Below are positions 9,127 to 19,749 of a DNA stretch of 44,368 nucleotides, in pieces (the first letter of the stretch is position 1; the number at the start of each line of letters is the position of its first letter). The translations under genes were made by a program, and so were the position numbers. This DNA is from Paracidovorax wautersii. GTDB lineage: Bacteria > Pseudomonadota > Gammaproteobacteria > Burkholderiales > Burkholderiaceae_C. The notes under the pieces are model-generated. The model was not told where the DNA came from. It did no database searches and saw only the letters and a list, made by a program, of their open reading frames with translations. Location of the stretch: positions 1 to 44,368 of the forward strand of contig WNDQ01000032.1 in NCBI GenBank assembly GCA_009912175.1, in the 5' to 3' direction.

Positions 9127-9951
9127 CTATTTAGCGGATTCGAGCGTCAGGCGCGTCGCATCCGCCACGCGCCGCGCAGCGTCGGCAAAGTCGCTGCCCG
9201 ACGACGCATACAGCACCGCACGTGAGGAACTCACCACGATGGGCGCATCCGGGCGCCAGCCGGCCTTGACCGTGGCCGCGGCATCGCCGCCCTGCGCGCC
9301 CACGCCGGGGATGAGCAGCGGCACGGTGGGCGCCAGTTCGCGCACCCGTTCGATCTCGGCCGGGTAGGTTGCGCCCACCACCAGCCCGAGCTGGCCGTTG
9401 TCGTTCCACGGGCCTTGCGCCAGGCGCGCGATGTGTTCGTACACACGCGGCTGGCCGTCGACGGATGCCAGGCGCTGGTTCTGCAGGTCGTCGCCGCCCG
9501 GGTTGGAGGTGCGGCACAGCAGGAAGGCGCCCTTGCCCGGGTACTTCAGGTAAGGCTGGACCGAGTCGAACCCCATGAAGGGCGAGAGCGTGACCGCGTC
9601 GGCCTGGAAACGTTCGAAGGCCTCGACGGCGTACTGCTCGGCCGTGCTGCCGATGTCGCCGCGTTTGGCGTCCAGGATCACCGGCACGTGCGGCGCGACC
9701 GCGCGGATGTGGGCGATCAGGCGTTCGAGCTGGTCCTCGGCGCGGTGTGCGGCGAAGTAGGCGATCTGGGGTTTGAAGGCGATGACCAGGTCGGCCGTGG
9801 CCTCGACGATGGCGGCGCAGAAGTCGTAGATCCGGCTGGCGTCGCCCTTGAAAGCGCCGGGAAACTTGTTCGGCTCGGGGTCGAGGCCCACGCACAGCGA
9901 GGAGGCGTTGCGCTGCGCGGCGGTGTGGAGCTGGTCGAGGAAAGTGGTCAT
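9127..9951 (-). CDS. pyrF: Orotidine 5'-phosphate decarboxylase (subfamily 2)
   Basis: The 274-residue enzyme decarboxylates OMP to UMP, the last step of pyrimidine synthesis. It is the longer subfamily-2 type (about 270 residues rather than about 230). The catalytic charge network DAKRGDIG lies at 94-101 with Lys96, and CVGLDPEPNKF near the N-terminus and LIPGVGAQGGD in the C-terminal third close the phosphate site. It ends in TAG. The MITE-like element begins about 16 bases upstream of its ATG, so its native promoter has probably been moved away or replaced. Confidence 0.96.
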   Translation of the reverse strand: MTTFLDQLHTAAQRNASSLCVGLDPEPNKFPGAFKGDASRIYDFCAAIVEATADLVIAFKPQIAYFAAHRAEDQLERLIAHIRAVAPHVPVILDAKRGDIGSTAEQYAVEAFERFQADAVTLSPFMGFDSVQPYLKYPGKGAFLLCRTSNPGGDDLQNQRLASVDGQPRVYEHIARLAQGPWNDNGQLGLVVGATYPAEIERVRELAPTVPLLIPGVGAQGGDAAATVKAGWRPDAPIVVSSSRAVLYASSGSDFADAARRVADATRLTLESAK

Positions 9952-9967
9952 ATGGGGTCGTATTTTA

Positions 9968-10235
9968 GAACCTGCTCACGATCTTTTTATGGGGTGAGTT
10001 GCCCCGCCAAGGCAGCGGATGCAAGGCGCAAACCGCAGGCGGGCTGGTGGCCCGGCGAGGATTTGCAACGCCGCAGACGCTGCCTTGGCGGGGCAACCCA
10101 AAGGGCATGGCTCCAAAACGTGTCCGCTCCGCGTTGCACGCCTTGACGAGGCCACCGGCATCGCCTGCGGCCTGCGCCTTGATCGGACGCGTTTTGAAAC
10201 CATGCGCACCCCATAAAAAGATCGTGAGCAGGTTC
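9968..10235. mobile_element. MITE-like non-autonomous element with 29-bp perfect terminal inverted repeats
   Basis: The ends 9968-9996 (starting GAACCTGCTCACGATC) and 10207-10235 are perfect inverted repeats of 29 bp. TTA lies directly outside each end (9965-9967 and 10236-10238), consistent with a 3-bp target duplication. No credible coding sequence is inside. The interior is built of further inverted repeats: 9998-10017 with 10078-10097 (20/20), 10022-10052 with 10150-10181 (imperfect) and 10105-10126 with 10184-10205 (19/22). Size, termini, flanking duplication and foldback structure are those of a MITE. A 3-bp TNA-type target duplication is known for some IS5-family groups, so mobilisation by such a transposase is a guess. 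I recognise no published name. It accounts for most of the 323-bp gene-less stretch 9952-10274. Confidence 0.75.
9998..10097. repeat. Internal 20-bp inverted repeat of the MITE-like element
   Basis: The arms at 9998-10017 (GTTGCCCCGCCAAGGCAGCG) and 10078-10097 are perfect reverse complements, 60 bases apart. Together with the two imperfect pairs in the right half they give an interleaved order a-b-a'-c-b'-c'. The element can therefore fold in two mutually exclusive ways as single-stranded DNA or RNA. Confidence 0.75.
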
Positions 10236-10274
10236 TTAGAAGGCGGCCCTTGCCGGGGTACGGCCGGCAGCCCG

Positions 10275-11252
10275 TCAGCCCGATTTGCGCGAGCGGTTGG
10301 CACGCTTGGCCGCAGGGGCTGGGCTGGCGGGCGACGATCCCTCTGCCTGCGCCTGCGAGCGCCGCTGGTGCGGCTGGTAGGCCAGCTCCAGCCGGTAGGC
10401 CAGGGCGATGAACAGGCTTTGCGCCAGGCCCATGGTGCTGGTCAGCGCACGAAAGCCGAAGGTCTCGGACTCGCGCAGCAGCAGTGCCACGTGTGCGCGG
10501 CTGGCCAGCGGGTTGAAGCGGCTGTCGGTCAGGGCAATCAGCGTGGCGCCCTGCTGCAGCGCGCCGTCGATCACATCCAGCGTTTCCTCGCCGTAGGGCG
10601 CGAAGGAGACCGCCAGCATCACGTCGCCTGGCCGCAGCGAGCGCAGTTGGCCGTGCTGCATGCCGCCCAGGCCGCTGACGAGCTGGATACGTTTGTCGGT
10701 GTGCTGCAGCGCGTAGTCCAGGTAGGCCACGACCGAGAACGAGCGGCGCACGCCGGCCAGCCAGATGGTGTCGGCCGCCGCGAGCAGGTCGACCGCGCGG
10801 CCGAAGCTCTCGCCCTCCAGCGTGTCGCGCAGTTGCGCCATGCAGGCGATGCTGCCACCCAGGAACTCGCGCGCGATCTCGTGGCTGTCCATGGGCCGGC
10901 CGCTGTCGATCACGTCACGGATGCGCGACTGGTAGTTGCGCGCCGGCGCCACCTGCTGCGCAATCGCCTCGCGAAACAGCTTTTGCAGCTCGGAAAAGCC
11001 CGAGAAACCGAAGTGTTTGGCAAAACGCACCACGGCCGACGGCTGCACGCCGCAGGCCTGCGCGACCTCCTGGATGCCCTGCAGCCCGAAATGCTCGCGC
11101 TGCGCCTCGACGTGCCGCGCGATCAGCTTGAGCTGGCGGCTGAGCGTGTCGTATTGCGCCGAGACGGCGTGCAGGAACTGCTCGGGCGTGCCGAAGGCGG
11201 CGGGCGTGGCGGGAAAGGCGGAGGACATGGGGCTTGGGGATGTGGCCGCCAT
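10275..11252 (-). CDS. MurR/RpiR-family transcriptional regulator with SIS domain
   Basis: The 325-residue protein has an N-terminal RpiR helix-turn-helix (about residues 28-105, with IQEVAQACGVQPSAVVRFAKHFGFSG split over the recognition helix) and a sugar-isomerase (SIS) domain from about 135 to 280 that binds a phosphosugar effector. The last 30 residues are a basic, Ala/Ser-rich tail. It is the last gene of a three-gene unit with two Gfo/Idh/MocA dehydrogenases (12-bp gap to the preceding gene), so it probably controls their expression in response to inositol or a related polyol. An alternative ATG at 11228 would remove eight residues. Confidence 0.88.
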   Translation of the reverse strand: MAATSPSPMSSAFPATPAAFGTPEQFLHAVSAQYDTLSRQLKLIARHVEAQREHFGLQGIQEVAQACGVQPSAVVRFAKHFGFSGFSELQKLFREAIAQQVAPARNYQSRIRDVIDSGRPMDSHEIAREFLGGSIACMAQLRDTLEGESFGRAVDLLAAADTIWLAGVRRSFSVVAYLDYALQHTDKRIQLVSGLGGMQHGQLRSLRPGDVMLAVSFAPYGEETLDVIDGALQQGATLIALTDSRFNPLASRAHVALLLRESETFGFRALTSTMGLAQSLFIALAYRLELAYQPHQRRSQAQAEGSSPASPAPAAKRANRSRKSG

Positions 11253-11264
11253 TCTAGGAGCGCT

Positions 11265-12299
11265 TCAGATCACCTCGGGCAGCCCGCTGCGCAGCGAACG
11301 TGTGATGGCCTGGCCGATGCGCGTGGCCTCGGTCGCGTCGGCCAGCGTCAGGGCCGGCGCCTCGCGGCCGCTGCAGGCCAGGGCGAAGTGCTGCATCTCG
11401 GCCAGGAAGGCATCGCCAAAACGCTCGAAGAAGTCGCCCGTGGACTGGAAACGCACGCCCTGCGCGTCGCTGGTGACCACGCGGTCGCGCGCAGCGCCAT
11501 GGCCGACCACCAGCTTGCCGGCGGTGGCGATCACCTCGGTCTGCGTTTCGTGCCCATGCGCGAGGGTGCGCGAGGCGTAGAACACCGCGCGTGCACCGCC
11601 TTCAAATTCGACGATGGCCAGCCCGTTGTCGACGTCGCCGCAGGCTTCCAGGCCCGGGTGCAGCGCGATGGTGCCGCTGGCAAAGGCCCGCACGGCACGC
11701 GGGTTGCCCAGCAGCCAGCGCGCCAGGTCGATGTCGTGCACGCTGCAGTCCATGAAGATGCCGCCCGACTGCGGCGCGTAGTCGACGAAGAAGCCCGACG
11801 GATCGTTGCGGTCGCAGGTCTGCGAGCGCACCAGGAAGGGCCGGCCCAGCTCGCCCGCGGCCAGGCTGGCCTGCGCCTGCCGGTAGCTGGCGTCGAAGCG
11901 GCGCACGAAGCCGACCATGGCGACCTGCCCCGGGTGCTGCTCGCCCACGGCCTGCACACGCGCGCAGTCGGCCGCGTCCAGCGCCAGGGGCTTTTCGACG
12001 AAGACGTGTTTGCCGGTTTCCAGCACGGCGATGACCTGATCCGCATGCAACGCGGTGGGCGTGACCAGCACGATGGCGTCCAGGTCGGGCGCGTTCACCA
12101 GCGCCTCGAAGTCGGTGGTGAAGTGCTCGACGCCCAGTTCATCACGCGCGTAGGCGTGGTCGGATTCTTCGGCGCTGCAGGCCCAGGCCAGGTGCACGCC
12201 GCGCACGCGGTGGGCCAGGTTCTCGGCATGGCGGCGGCCGAGCCGGCCCAGGCCGGCAATGCCGACACGCAACACGGGGCGGGGTGACGATGGGCTCAT
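11265..12299 (-). CDS. Gfo/Idh/MocA-family oxidoreductase, inositol-dehydrogenase-like
   Basis: The 344-residue NAD(P)-dependent dehydrogenase has an N-terminal Rossmann fold (VGIAGLGRLGRRHAENL near residues 12-28), the family EKPLAL motif near 97-102 and the catalytic-domain DCSVHDIDLARWLLG, where the Asp/His pair belongs to the active site. Gfo/Idh/MocA enzymes oxidise cyclic polyols such as myo- or scyllo-inositol. The neighbouring paralogue and RpiR regulator support such a role, but iolB, C, D, E and a sugar transporter are absent, so the substrate stays open. ATG 12299 was preferred to an upstream in-frame TTG. The gene follows its paralogue after 45 bp. Confidence 0.85.
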   Translation of the reverse strand: MSPSSPRPVLRVGIAGLGRLGRRHAENLAHRVRGVHLAWACSAEESDHAYARDELGVEHFTTDFEALVNAPDLDAIVLVTPTALHADQVIAVLETGKHVFVEKPLALDAADCARVQAVGEQHPGQVAMVGFVRRFDASYRQAQASLAAGELGRPFLVRSQTCDRNDPSGFFVDYAPQSGGIFMDCSVHDIDLARWLLGNPRAVRAFASGTIALHPGLEACGDVDNGLAIVEFEGGARAVFYASRTLAHGHETQTEVIATAGKLVVGHGAARDRVVTSDAQGVRFQSTGDFFERFGDAFLAEMQHFALACSGREAPALTLADATEATRIGQAITRSLRSGLPEVI

Positions 12300-12344
12300 G
12301 GCCAAAACTCCTGGTTCGATCGTAAAAATGGGGAAGGGGCTTGC

Positions 12345-13349
12345 TCAGTCGAACACCACCGGCCGGCCCGTGGCCAGCGACTGCGCGGCGGCATCGGCCA
12401 GGCGCTGCGCGGCCACGCCGTCGGCCACGCTGGTGCGGAAGGGGCCGCCCGACTGCAGTTGCGCAAAGAAGTGCTCGATCTCCAGCCGGTAGGCGTCGCG
12501 GTAGCGCTGCAGGAAAAAGTGCTCGGGCAGGTCGGTCTGCACGCCGCTGGCGTCCAGCCGCGTGACCTCGGTGGGCCGGTGGTTGCCGCAGGCCAGCAGG
12601 CCGCGCGAGCCCAGCACTTCAAAACGCTGGTCGTAGCCGTAGGCGGCGCGGCGCGAGGTGTTGATCTGGCACAGCCGCCCGCCCTTCGTGCGGATGGTGA
12701 CGGCCGCGCTGTCGATGTCGCCGGCCTCGGCGATCGCCGGGTCGACCAGGCAGGAACCGGTGGCGCTGAGCCAGGCAGCCTCGTCGCGCCCGCCCTCGCC
12801 CAGGATCCAGCGGAAGACGTCGAAGTCGTGGATCAGCATGTCGCGGAAGATGCCACCCGACGAGCGGATGTAGTCCACGGGCGGCGCGCCCGGGTCGCGG
12901 CTGGTGATGACCAGCATCTCGGGCGTGCCGATCTCGCCGGCGGCCAGCCGCGTCTGCGCGGCGGCGAAGGTCGGATCGAAACGGCGCTGAAAACCGATCA
13001 TGCAGGCCACGCCAGCGGCGGCCACGGCGTCCGCGCAGGCCTGGGCGCGCGCGACCGACAGGTCCACCGGCTTTTCGCAGAACACATGTTTGCGCGCGGC
13101 GGCCGCGCGGGTGATGAGGTCGCTGTGCGTGGTGGTGGGCGAGGCGATGACGACGGCCTCGACCTCGGGGTCGGCAAACACCGCCTCGATATCGGGTGCG
13201 ACCTGCGCGCCGTGCGCGGCGGCCAGGCTGCGGGCAGCGTCGGGCACCGGGTCGCTCACGGTCTTCAGGCGCACGCCCGGCAGGGCAGCGAGGTTGGCGG
13301 CGTGAATGCGGCCGATGCGGCCGGCGCCGAACAGGGCAACGGTGGTCAT
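12345..13349 (-). CDS. iolG: Gfo/Idh/MocA-family oxidoreductase, probable inositol 2-dehydrogenase
   Basis: This 334-residue dehydrogenase is a paralogue of its neighbour, with nucleotide-binding LFGAGRIGRIHAANL at the N-terminus, FCEKPVDLS with the conserved catalytic lysine, and DMLIHDFDVFRWILGE in the substrate domain. The fit to IolG (myo-inositol to 2-keto-myo-inositol, NAD+) is good in length and motifs. ATG 13349 starts the Rossmann fold with only two residues before it; the frame runs further upstream without family similarity. It is the first gene of the unit iolG-idh-rpiR, downstream of candidate RpiR operators at 13448-13490. The symbol is tentative because related sugars use the same family. 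Confidence 0.75.
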   Translation of the reverse strand: MTTVALFGAGRIGRIHAANLAALPGVRLKTVSDPVPDAARSLAAAHGAQVAPDIEAVFADPEVEAVVIASPTTTHSDLITRAAAARKHVFCEKPVDLSVARAQACADAVAAAGVACMIGFQRRFDPTFAAAQTRLAAGEIGTPEMLVITSRDPGAPPVDYIRSSGGIFRDMLIHDFDVFRWILGEGGRDEAAWLSATGSCLVDPAIAEAGDIDSAAVTIRTKGGRLCQINTSRRAAYGYDQRFEVLGSRGLLACGNHRPTEVTRLDASGVQTDLPEHFFLQRYRDAYRLEIEHFFAQLQSGGPFRTSVADGVAAQRLADAAAQSLATGRPVVFD

Positions 13350-13447
13350 GGGTGTAGGGGTCTCCGGGAAATCGGGAACAGACGGGGAATTCAGGCGCTC
13401 GGCGCTGCAGCATCCATGCGTGCGCGGCGCCATCTTGCGGCAAACAG

Positions 13448-13490
13448 AGAATATTTTCCCTAGGTGTAATCCATTAGAATTTTTTTTCTA
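13448..13490. promoter_or_regulatory. Candidate RpiR operators upstream of the inositol-type unit
   Basis: An AT-rich island in otherwise GC-rich DNA holds two related dyads: AGAA-N4-TTCC at 13448-13459 and TAGAA-N6-TTCTA at 13475-13490. Known IolR-type RpiR sites have GGAA-N6-TTCC character, so these are reasonable operators for the RpiR regulator encoded at the end of the unit. They lie about 100-140 bp before the first gene. Binding is inferred. Confidence 0.45.
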
Positions 13491-13503
13491 TTTCGAGGTT
13501 CAG

Positions 13504-13528
13504 AAAAACCCGCCTCGGCCGGGCGGGT
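13504..13528 (-). terminator. Rho-independent terminator of metH
   Basis: Read on the minus strand, a stem ACCCGCC / GGCGGGT with a 7-base loop is followed directly by TTTTTC. It sits 20 bases beyond the metH stop codon and separates metH from the inositol-type unit transcribed from the same strand. Confidence 0.8.
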
Positions 13529-13548
13529 CGGGGCGGAGATCCGGTGCT

Positions 13549-14601
<1,053 letters not shown>

Positions 14602-14800
14602 GGCGCCATTTTAGAAAGAAGCCGCTTCGACGTCCGTTCATCGCGGCCCGCAGGCCCAGCGCTGCGCTGGGCCGGTCCGCTGCGCGACAATAGACCATTC
14701 TTCGCCCCCAGGCCGCTCGGGCCCCTCGTCCATGAAACTGGCGGTGTTCCCTTTCCTCACGGGGCCGGCCCGCTCCCCTTCGCTTCGCGCCGCATCCATC

Positions 14801-16696
<1,896 letters not shown>

Positions 16697-16701
16697 ACCC
16701 C

Positions 16702-16738
16702 TTCTTTAGAACGGATTGAATCTAAAGAATTGATTCTT
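16702..16738. promoter_or_regulatory. Overlapping palindromes upstream of fpr, candidate operator
   Basis: Two dyads overlap here: TTCTTTAGA at 16702-16710 with its perfect complement at 16721-16729 (10-base spacer), and AAGAAT-tg-ATTCTT at 16725-16738. They sit on and just upstream of the -35 element of the putative fpr promoter, an unusually AT-rich patch. The position suggests a binding site for a regulator of fpr; the regulator is unknown. Confidence 0.45.
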
Positions 16739-16759
16739 CATGACAGCCAAGGGTATGAT
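16730..16759 (+). promoter_or_regulatory. Putative sigma-70 promoter of fpr
   Basis: A -35 TTGATT (16730-16735) and a -10 TATGAT (16754-16759) are spaced 18 bases apart, about 80 bp before the fpr start codon. The -10 matches consensus at five of six positions, the -35 at four. It starts 33 bases after the recQ stop, so fpr need not depend on recQ transcription. Confidence 0.5.
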
Positions 16760-16840
16760 TGCCGCCTTTGGCCGTTGGGCCCTTTCCCCTTTTTCCTCCA
16801 ACCCTCCGCTTTTCGTGAGCGCCGTCTCACCCCCACCCGC

Positions 16841-17617
16841 ATGGCAGCCTTCGAACCCGAACGCGTCCTGAGCGTTCATCACTGGAACGACACCCTCTTC
16901 TCCTTCACGACCACGCGCGGCCAGAGCCTGCGCTTCGAGAGCGGGCACTTCGTGATGATCGGCCTGCAGGTCAACAACAAGCCGCTGCTGCGCGCCTACA
17001 GCATCGCCAGCCCGGCCTGGGAAGAGCACCTCGAATTCCTGTCCATCAAGGTGCCGGACGGCCCGCTGACCTCGCGCCTGCAGAACCTGAAGGTCGGCGA
17101 CGAGCTGCTGGTCGGGCGCAAGCCCACCGGCACGCTGGTGGTCTCGGACCTGCTGCCGGCCAAGAACCTGTACCTGTTCGGCTCGGGCACGGGCCTGGCG
17201 CCCTTCATGAGCATCATCCGCGACCCCGAGACCTACGAGCGCTTCGAGAAGGTCGTGCTGGTGCACGGCGTGCGTTTCGTCAGCGAACTGGCCTACCGCG
17301 ACTACGTGGCGGGCGACCTGCTCAAGATCGAAGGCCTGGGCGAGGAAATCGCCGAAAAGCTCGTGTACTACCCCACCGTCACGCGCGAGCCCTTCACCAA
17401 CGAAGGCCGCATCACCACGGCGATCTCCGAACAACGCATCGCCGCACGCACCGGCCTTCCGCCGATCAACCCCGAAACCGACCGCGCCATGATCTGCGGC
17501 AGCCCGCACATGCTGCGCGACGTCTCGGCCGAACTCGACAAGCTGGGCTTCAAGGTCTCCCCCGGCATCGGCCAGCCGGGCGACTACGTGATCGAACGCG
17601 CCTTCGTGGACCGCTGA
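16841..17617 (+). CDS. fpr: Ferredoxin/flavodoxin-NADP+ reductase
   Basis: The 258-residue FAD enzyme moves electrons between NADPH and ferredoxin or flavodoxin. It contains the FAD-binding RAYSIASP at about 48-55, the NADP-binding GSGTGLAPF near 110-118, and MICGSPHML followed by the C-terminal nicotinamide-facing region. Length matches the bacterial subclass (about 257 residues). ATG 16841 gives the family start MAAFEPERV; the frame runs upstream without similarity. In related proteobacteria fpr responds to oxidative stress; here the only visible sign is the palindromic region before its promoter. Confidence 0.93.
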   Translation: MAAFEPERVLSVHHWNDTLFSFTTTRGQSLRFESGHFVMIGLQVNNKPLLRAYSIASPAWEEHLEFLSIKVPDGPLTSRLQNLKVGDELLVGRKPTGTLVVSDLLPAKNLYLFGSGTGLAPFMSIIRDPETYERFEKVVLVHGVRFVSELAYRDYVAGDLLKIEGLGEEIAEKLVYYPTVTREPFTNEGRITTAISEQRIAARTGLPPINPETDRAMICGSPHMLRDVSAELDKLGFKVSPGIGQPGDYVIERAFVDR

Positions 17618-17694
17618 TCCGCTTCGGCCACCAACAAAAAGCCGCCCCAAGACAAAAAACATCCCCCTGGGAGATCGGGTCATCGCGCAGCGGT

Positions 17695-17713
17695 GGACCG
17701 AGGGGTCCTTTTT
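17695..17713 (+). terminator. Weak Rho-independent terminator after fpr
   Basis: GGACC (17695-17699) pairs with GGTCC (17704-17708) over a 4-base loop and is followed by TTTTT. The 5-bp stem is short, but the place between convergent fpr and the dehydratase pseudogene fits a terminator. Confidence 0.35.
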
Positions 17714-17724
17714 GGAAACCGCGA

Positions 17725-18730
17725 TCAGCCGCGCGACACGCCGTCGATGCCACTGCCGCACAGCACCACGGCGATGCGCTCGTCCGCGCGGCGCGCAAAG
17801 CACTGCTGCGAGACGGCTGCCAGCGCGGTCGCGGCACCGTACTCGATGGCCAGCCCCGCCTCCTGCCAGGCCTGCTCGGCCGTGCGCTGGACCACGTCCT
17901 CGTCGACCAGAACGATCTCGTCGACATGGCGCTCGATCAGCGCGAAGTTGAGCGGTTCGGTCGAGCGCGCGGCCAGGATGGGCACGCGCGTGCGCACGTT
18001 TTCCAGCGCCACGATGCGCCCCAGCTGGCGGCAGGTCCACAGCGTGGGGCAGCCCCTGGCCTCGACGCCCACCACACGAATGCCGGGCCGCGCAAGCTTG
18101 GCGGCCTCGGCCACGCCGGCGATCAAGCCGCCGCCGCCAATGGCGACCACCAGCGTCTCGACCTCGGGCCACTCGTCCAGGATTTCCAGCGCCAGCGTGC
18201 CCTGGCCAGTGACCACATCGCGGTCGGCATAGGGGTGCAGCAGCGCCCCCCCCCGAACGGGCCACCTCGGCGCCCGCGGCCTCCCAGCTCTGGTCCCAGA
18301 AATCGCCATGCACCGTCAGGCGTGCTCCATAGTGCTCGATGCGCTGGCGCGTGAGCGCCGTGCTGGTGTTCATCACGAACACATTGGCAGGCACACCCAA
18401 GGCCTGGCCGACGTAGGCCACGCCGGCACCAAAGTTGCCACCCGAGGCCGTCGCCAGGCCCTGCGCCCGCACCTGCGGCGGCAGGCACAGCGTGCGGTTG
18501 AAAGCCCCGCGTGCCTTGAACGAGCCGGTCACCTGCTGCGACTCGGCCTTCAGGCGGACCTGACTGGCGCCACCGGGGCGCCAGGGTCAGGCCTGCACCA
18601 GGGGTGTGCGCCGCACATAGGGTGCGATGCGCGCCTGTGCATCCCGGTAATCGGCCAGCGTCGCCGGCGGGTGCGAGTCGGCCGCCTCGGCAAAACACGT
18701 GCGTTCCGAATAAGCGTGCAGAACCGTCAT
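17725..18730 (-). pseudogene. EutB-like PLP-dependent threonine/serine dehydratase, interrupted
   Basis: A fold-type-II PLP dehydratase of about 335 residues is recognisable across two frames. The N-terminus starts at ATG 18730, overlapping the previous gene's stop (ATGA). An in-frame TGA at 18587-18589 (codon 48) interrupts it. The same frame then continues with VTGSFKARGAFNR (the PLP lysine) and ATASGGNFGAGVAY. At a run of nine C (18246-18254, nine G on the coding strand) the frame shifts; one base fewer restores LLHPYAD, then the phosphate-cup AIGGGGLIAG, to a TGA at 17725. Placement next to a DoeB/EutE-like deacylase suggests relatedness to EutB of hydroxyectoine use. Two lesions favour a real pseudogene, but the homopolymer lesion could be a sequencing error or a phase-variable tract. 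Confidence 0.8.
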
Positions 18731-19746
18731 GCGACCTCCCCGGCGTCTTCGATCAGCACGCACAGACTGTTGCCCTGGCGCGCAATGCCGAAGGTGCGCT
18801 GCGAATAGACCGTGCCGCTGACGGCAAAGGCGATCTCGCGCGGGACCGCGCTGGGCTCGTCCAGCCGGTGCAGCCGCCCGGCCACTTCGCCCGCGCGCAC
18901 CGGCGTGCCCAGTGCGTGCAACGGCTCGAACCAGCCGTCGGCCGGACACAGCAGATTGCCTCCGCGCACCATGCGCACACGGCGGCTGGCCGGCGCCGGC
19001 TTGAGCCCTTCGCCGGAGACCACGCCCAGGCCGGCCAGCACACGTGCCACACATTCGCGCGTGCGCTGCACGCCCGTGGGCGAGATGCTGCCGTTGGCGC
19101 CCATCTCGGCGGCAATGGCGGCCAAGCCCAGGTCGGCCGCCGCGCCGCAACTGGTGCGCGGATCGCCCATGTTGTCGGTGATGACGGTGTAGCGCGCCCC
19201 GAACCAGCGCGCCATGGCCTCGGCGCGTTCGCGCGTGGCCGGCGCCAGCGCGGGCATGACCACGACCTGCGCGCTCTCCTCGATAAAGAGCGAGCTGCCG
19301 CCCGCATGCAGGTCGATGTAGGCGTCGCACTGCGGAAAAAGCACGTCATGGATGAAGGCGGCGATCTGCTCGGTCGGCGTGCCGTAGGGGTTGCCCGGGA
19401 ACACGCGTGCGAGGTTGCGGCCGTCCAGCGGGCTCACCCGCGCATGGGCGCGCATGGCCGGTGCGTTGGCCGCCGGCATCAGGATCAGGCGGCCCGCCAC
19501 CTGCGCGGGCTGCAAGGCACGGATCAGCTCGTTGATGACGATCGGGCCTTCGTATTCGTCGCCGTGGATGGCACCGGTCATCAGGACCGTCGGGCCGGGA
19601 CGTTCGCCGCGAATGACCGCCAGCGGCAGCGCCACCGCGCCCCAGGCGTCGTCATGCGCCGAGTGGGGCAGCCAGGCATGGCCGACCTGCTTGCCGGCGG
19701 CCTGCCAGTCGATGTCGGTGAAAAGCGTGGAGGGACGGGTCGACAT
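18727..19746 (-). CDS. DoeB/EutE-like N-acyl amino-acid deacylase (succinylglutamate desuccinylase/aspartoacylase family)
   Basis: The 339-residue zinc hydrolase is of the AstE/AspA carboxypeptidase-like family. Metal ligands are visible in GAIHGDEYEG (HxxE, about 58-67) and in DLHAGGSS (about 147-154). RVFPGNPYGTPTEQIA between them resembles DoeB/EutE, which deacetylate N-alpha-acetyl-2,4-diaminobutyrate in ectoine breakdown. The C-terminal 90 residues form the usual beta-rich second domain. It follows the binding protein by 3 bp and overlaps the dehydratase start by 4 bp, so all are one transcript. The exact acyl substrate is not proven, since ectoine hydrolase and EutA/EutC are absent. Confidence 0.82.
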   Translation of the reverse strand: MSTRPSTLFTDIDWQAAGKQVGHAWLPHSAHDDAWGAVALPLAVIRGERPGPTVLMTGAIHGDEYEGPIVINELIRALQPAQVAGRLILMPAANAPAMRAHARVSPLDGRNLARVFPGNPYGTPTEQIAAFIHDVLFPQCDAYIDLHAGGSSLFIEESAQVVVMPALAPATRERAEAMARWFGARYTVITDNMGDPRTSCGAAADLGLAAIAAEMGANGSISPTGVQRTRECVARVLAGLGVVSGEGLKPAPASRRVRMVRGGNLLCPADGWFEPLHALGTPVRAGEVAGRLHRLDEPSAVPREIAFAVSGTVYSQRTFGIARQGNSLCVLIEDAGEVA

Positions 19747-19749
19747 GGC

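Noticed and set aside
18246-18254. Programmed ribosomal frameshifting on the G9 run
   Set aside because: A separate in-frame TGA upstream would already stop translation, and related dehydratases do not use frameshifting.
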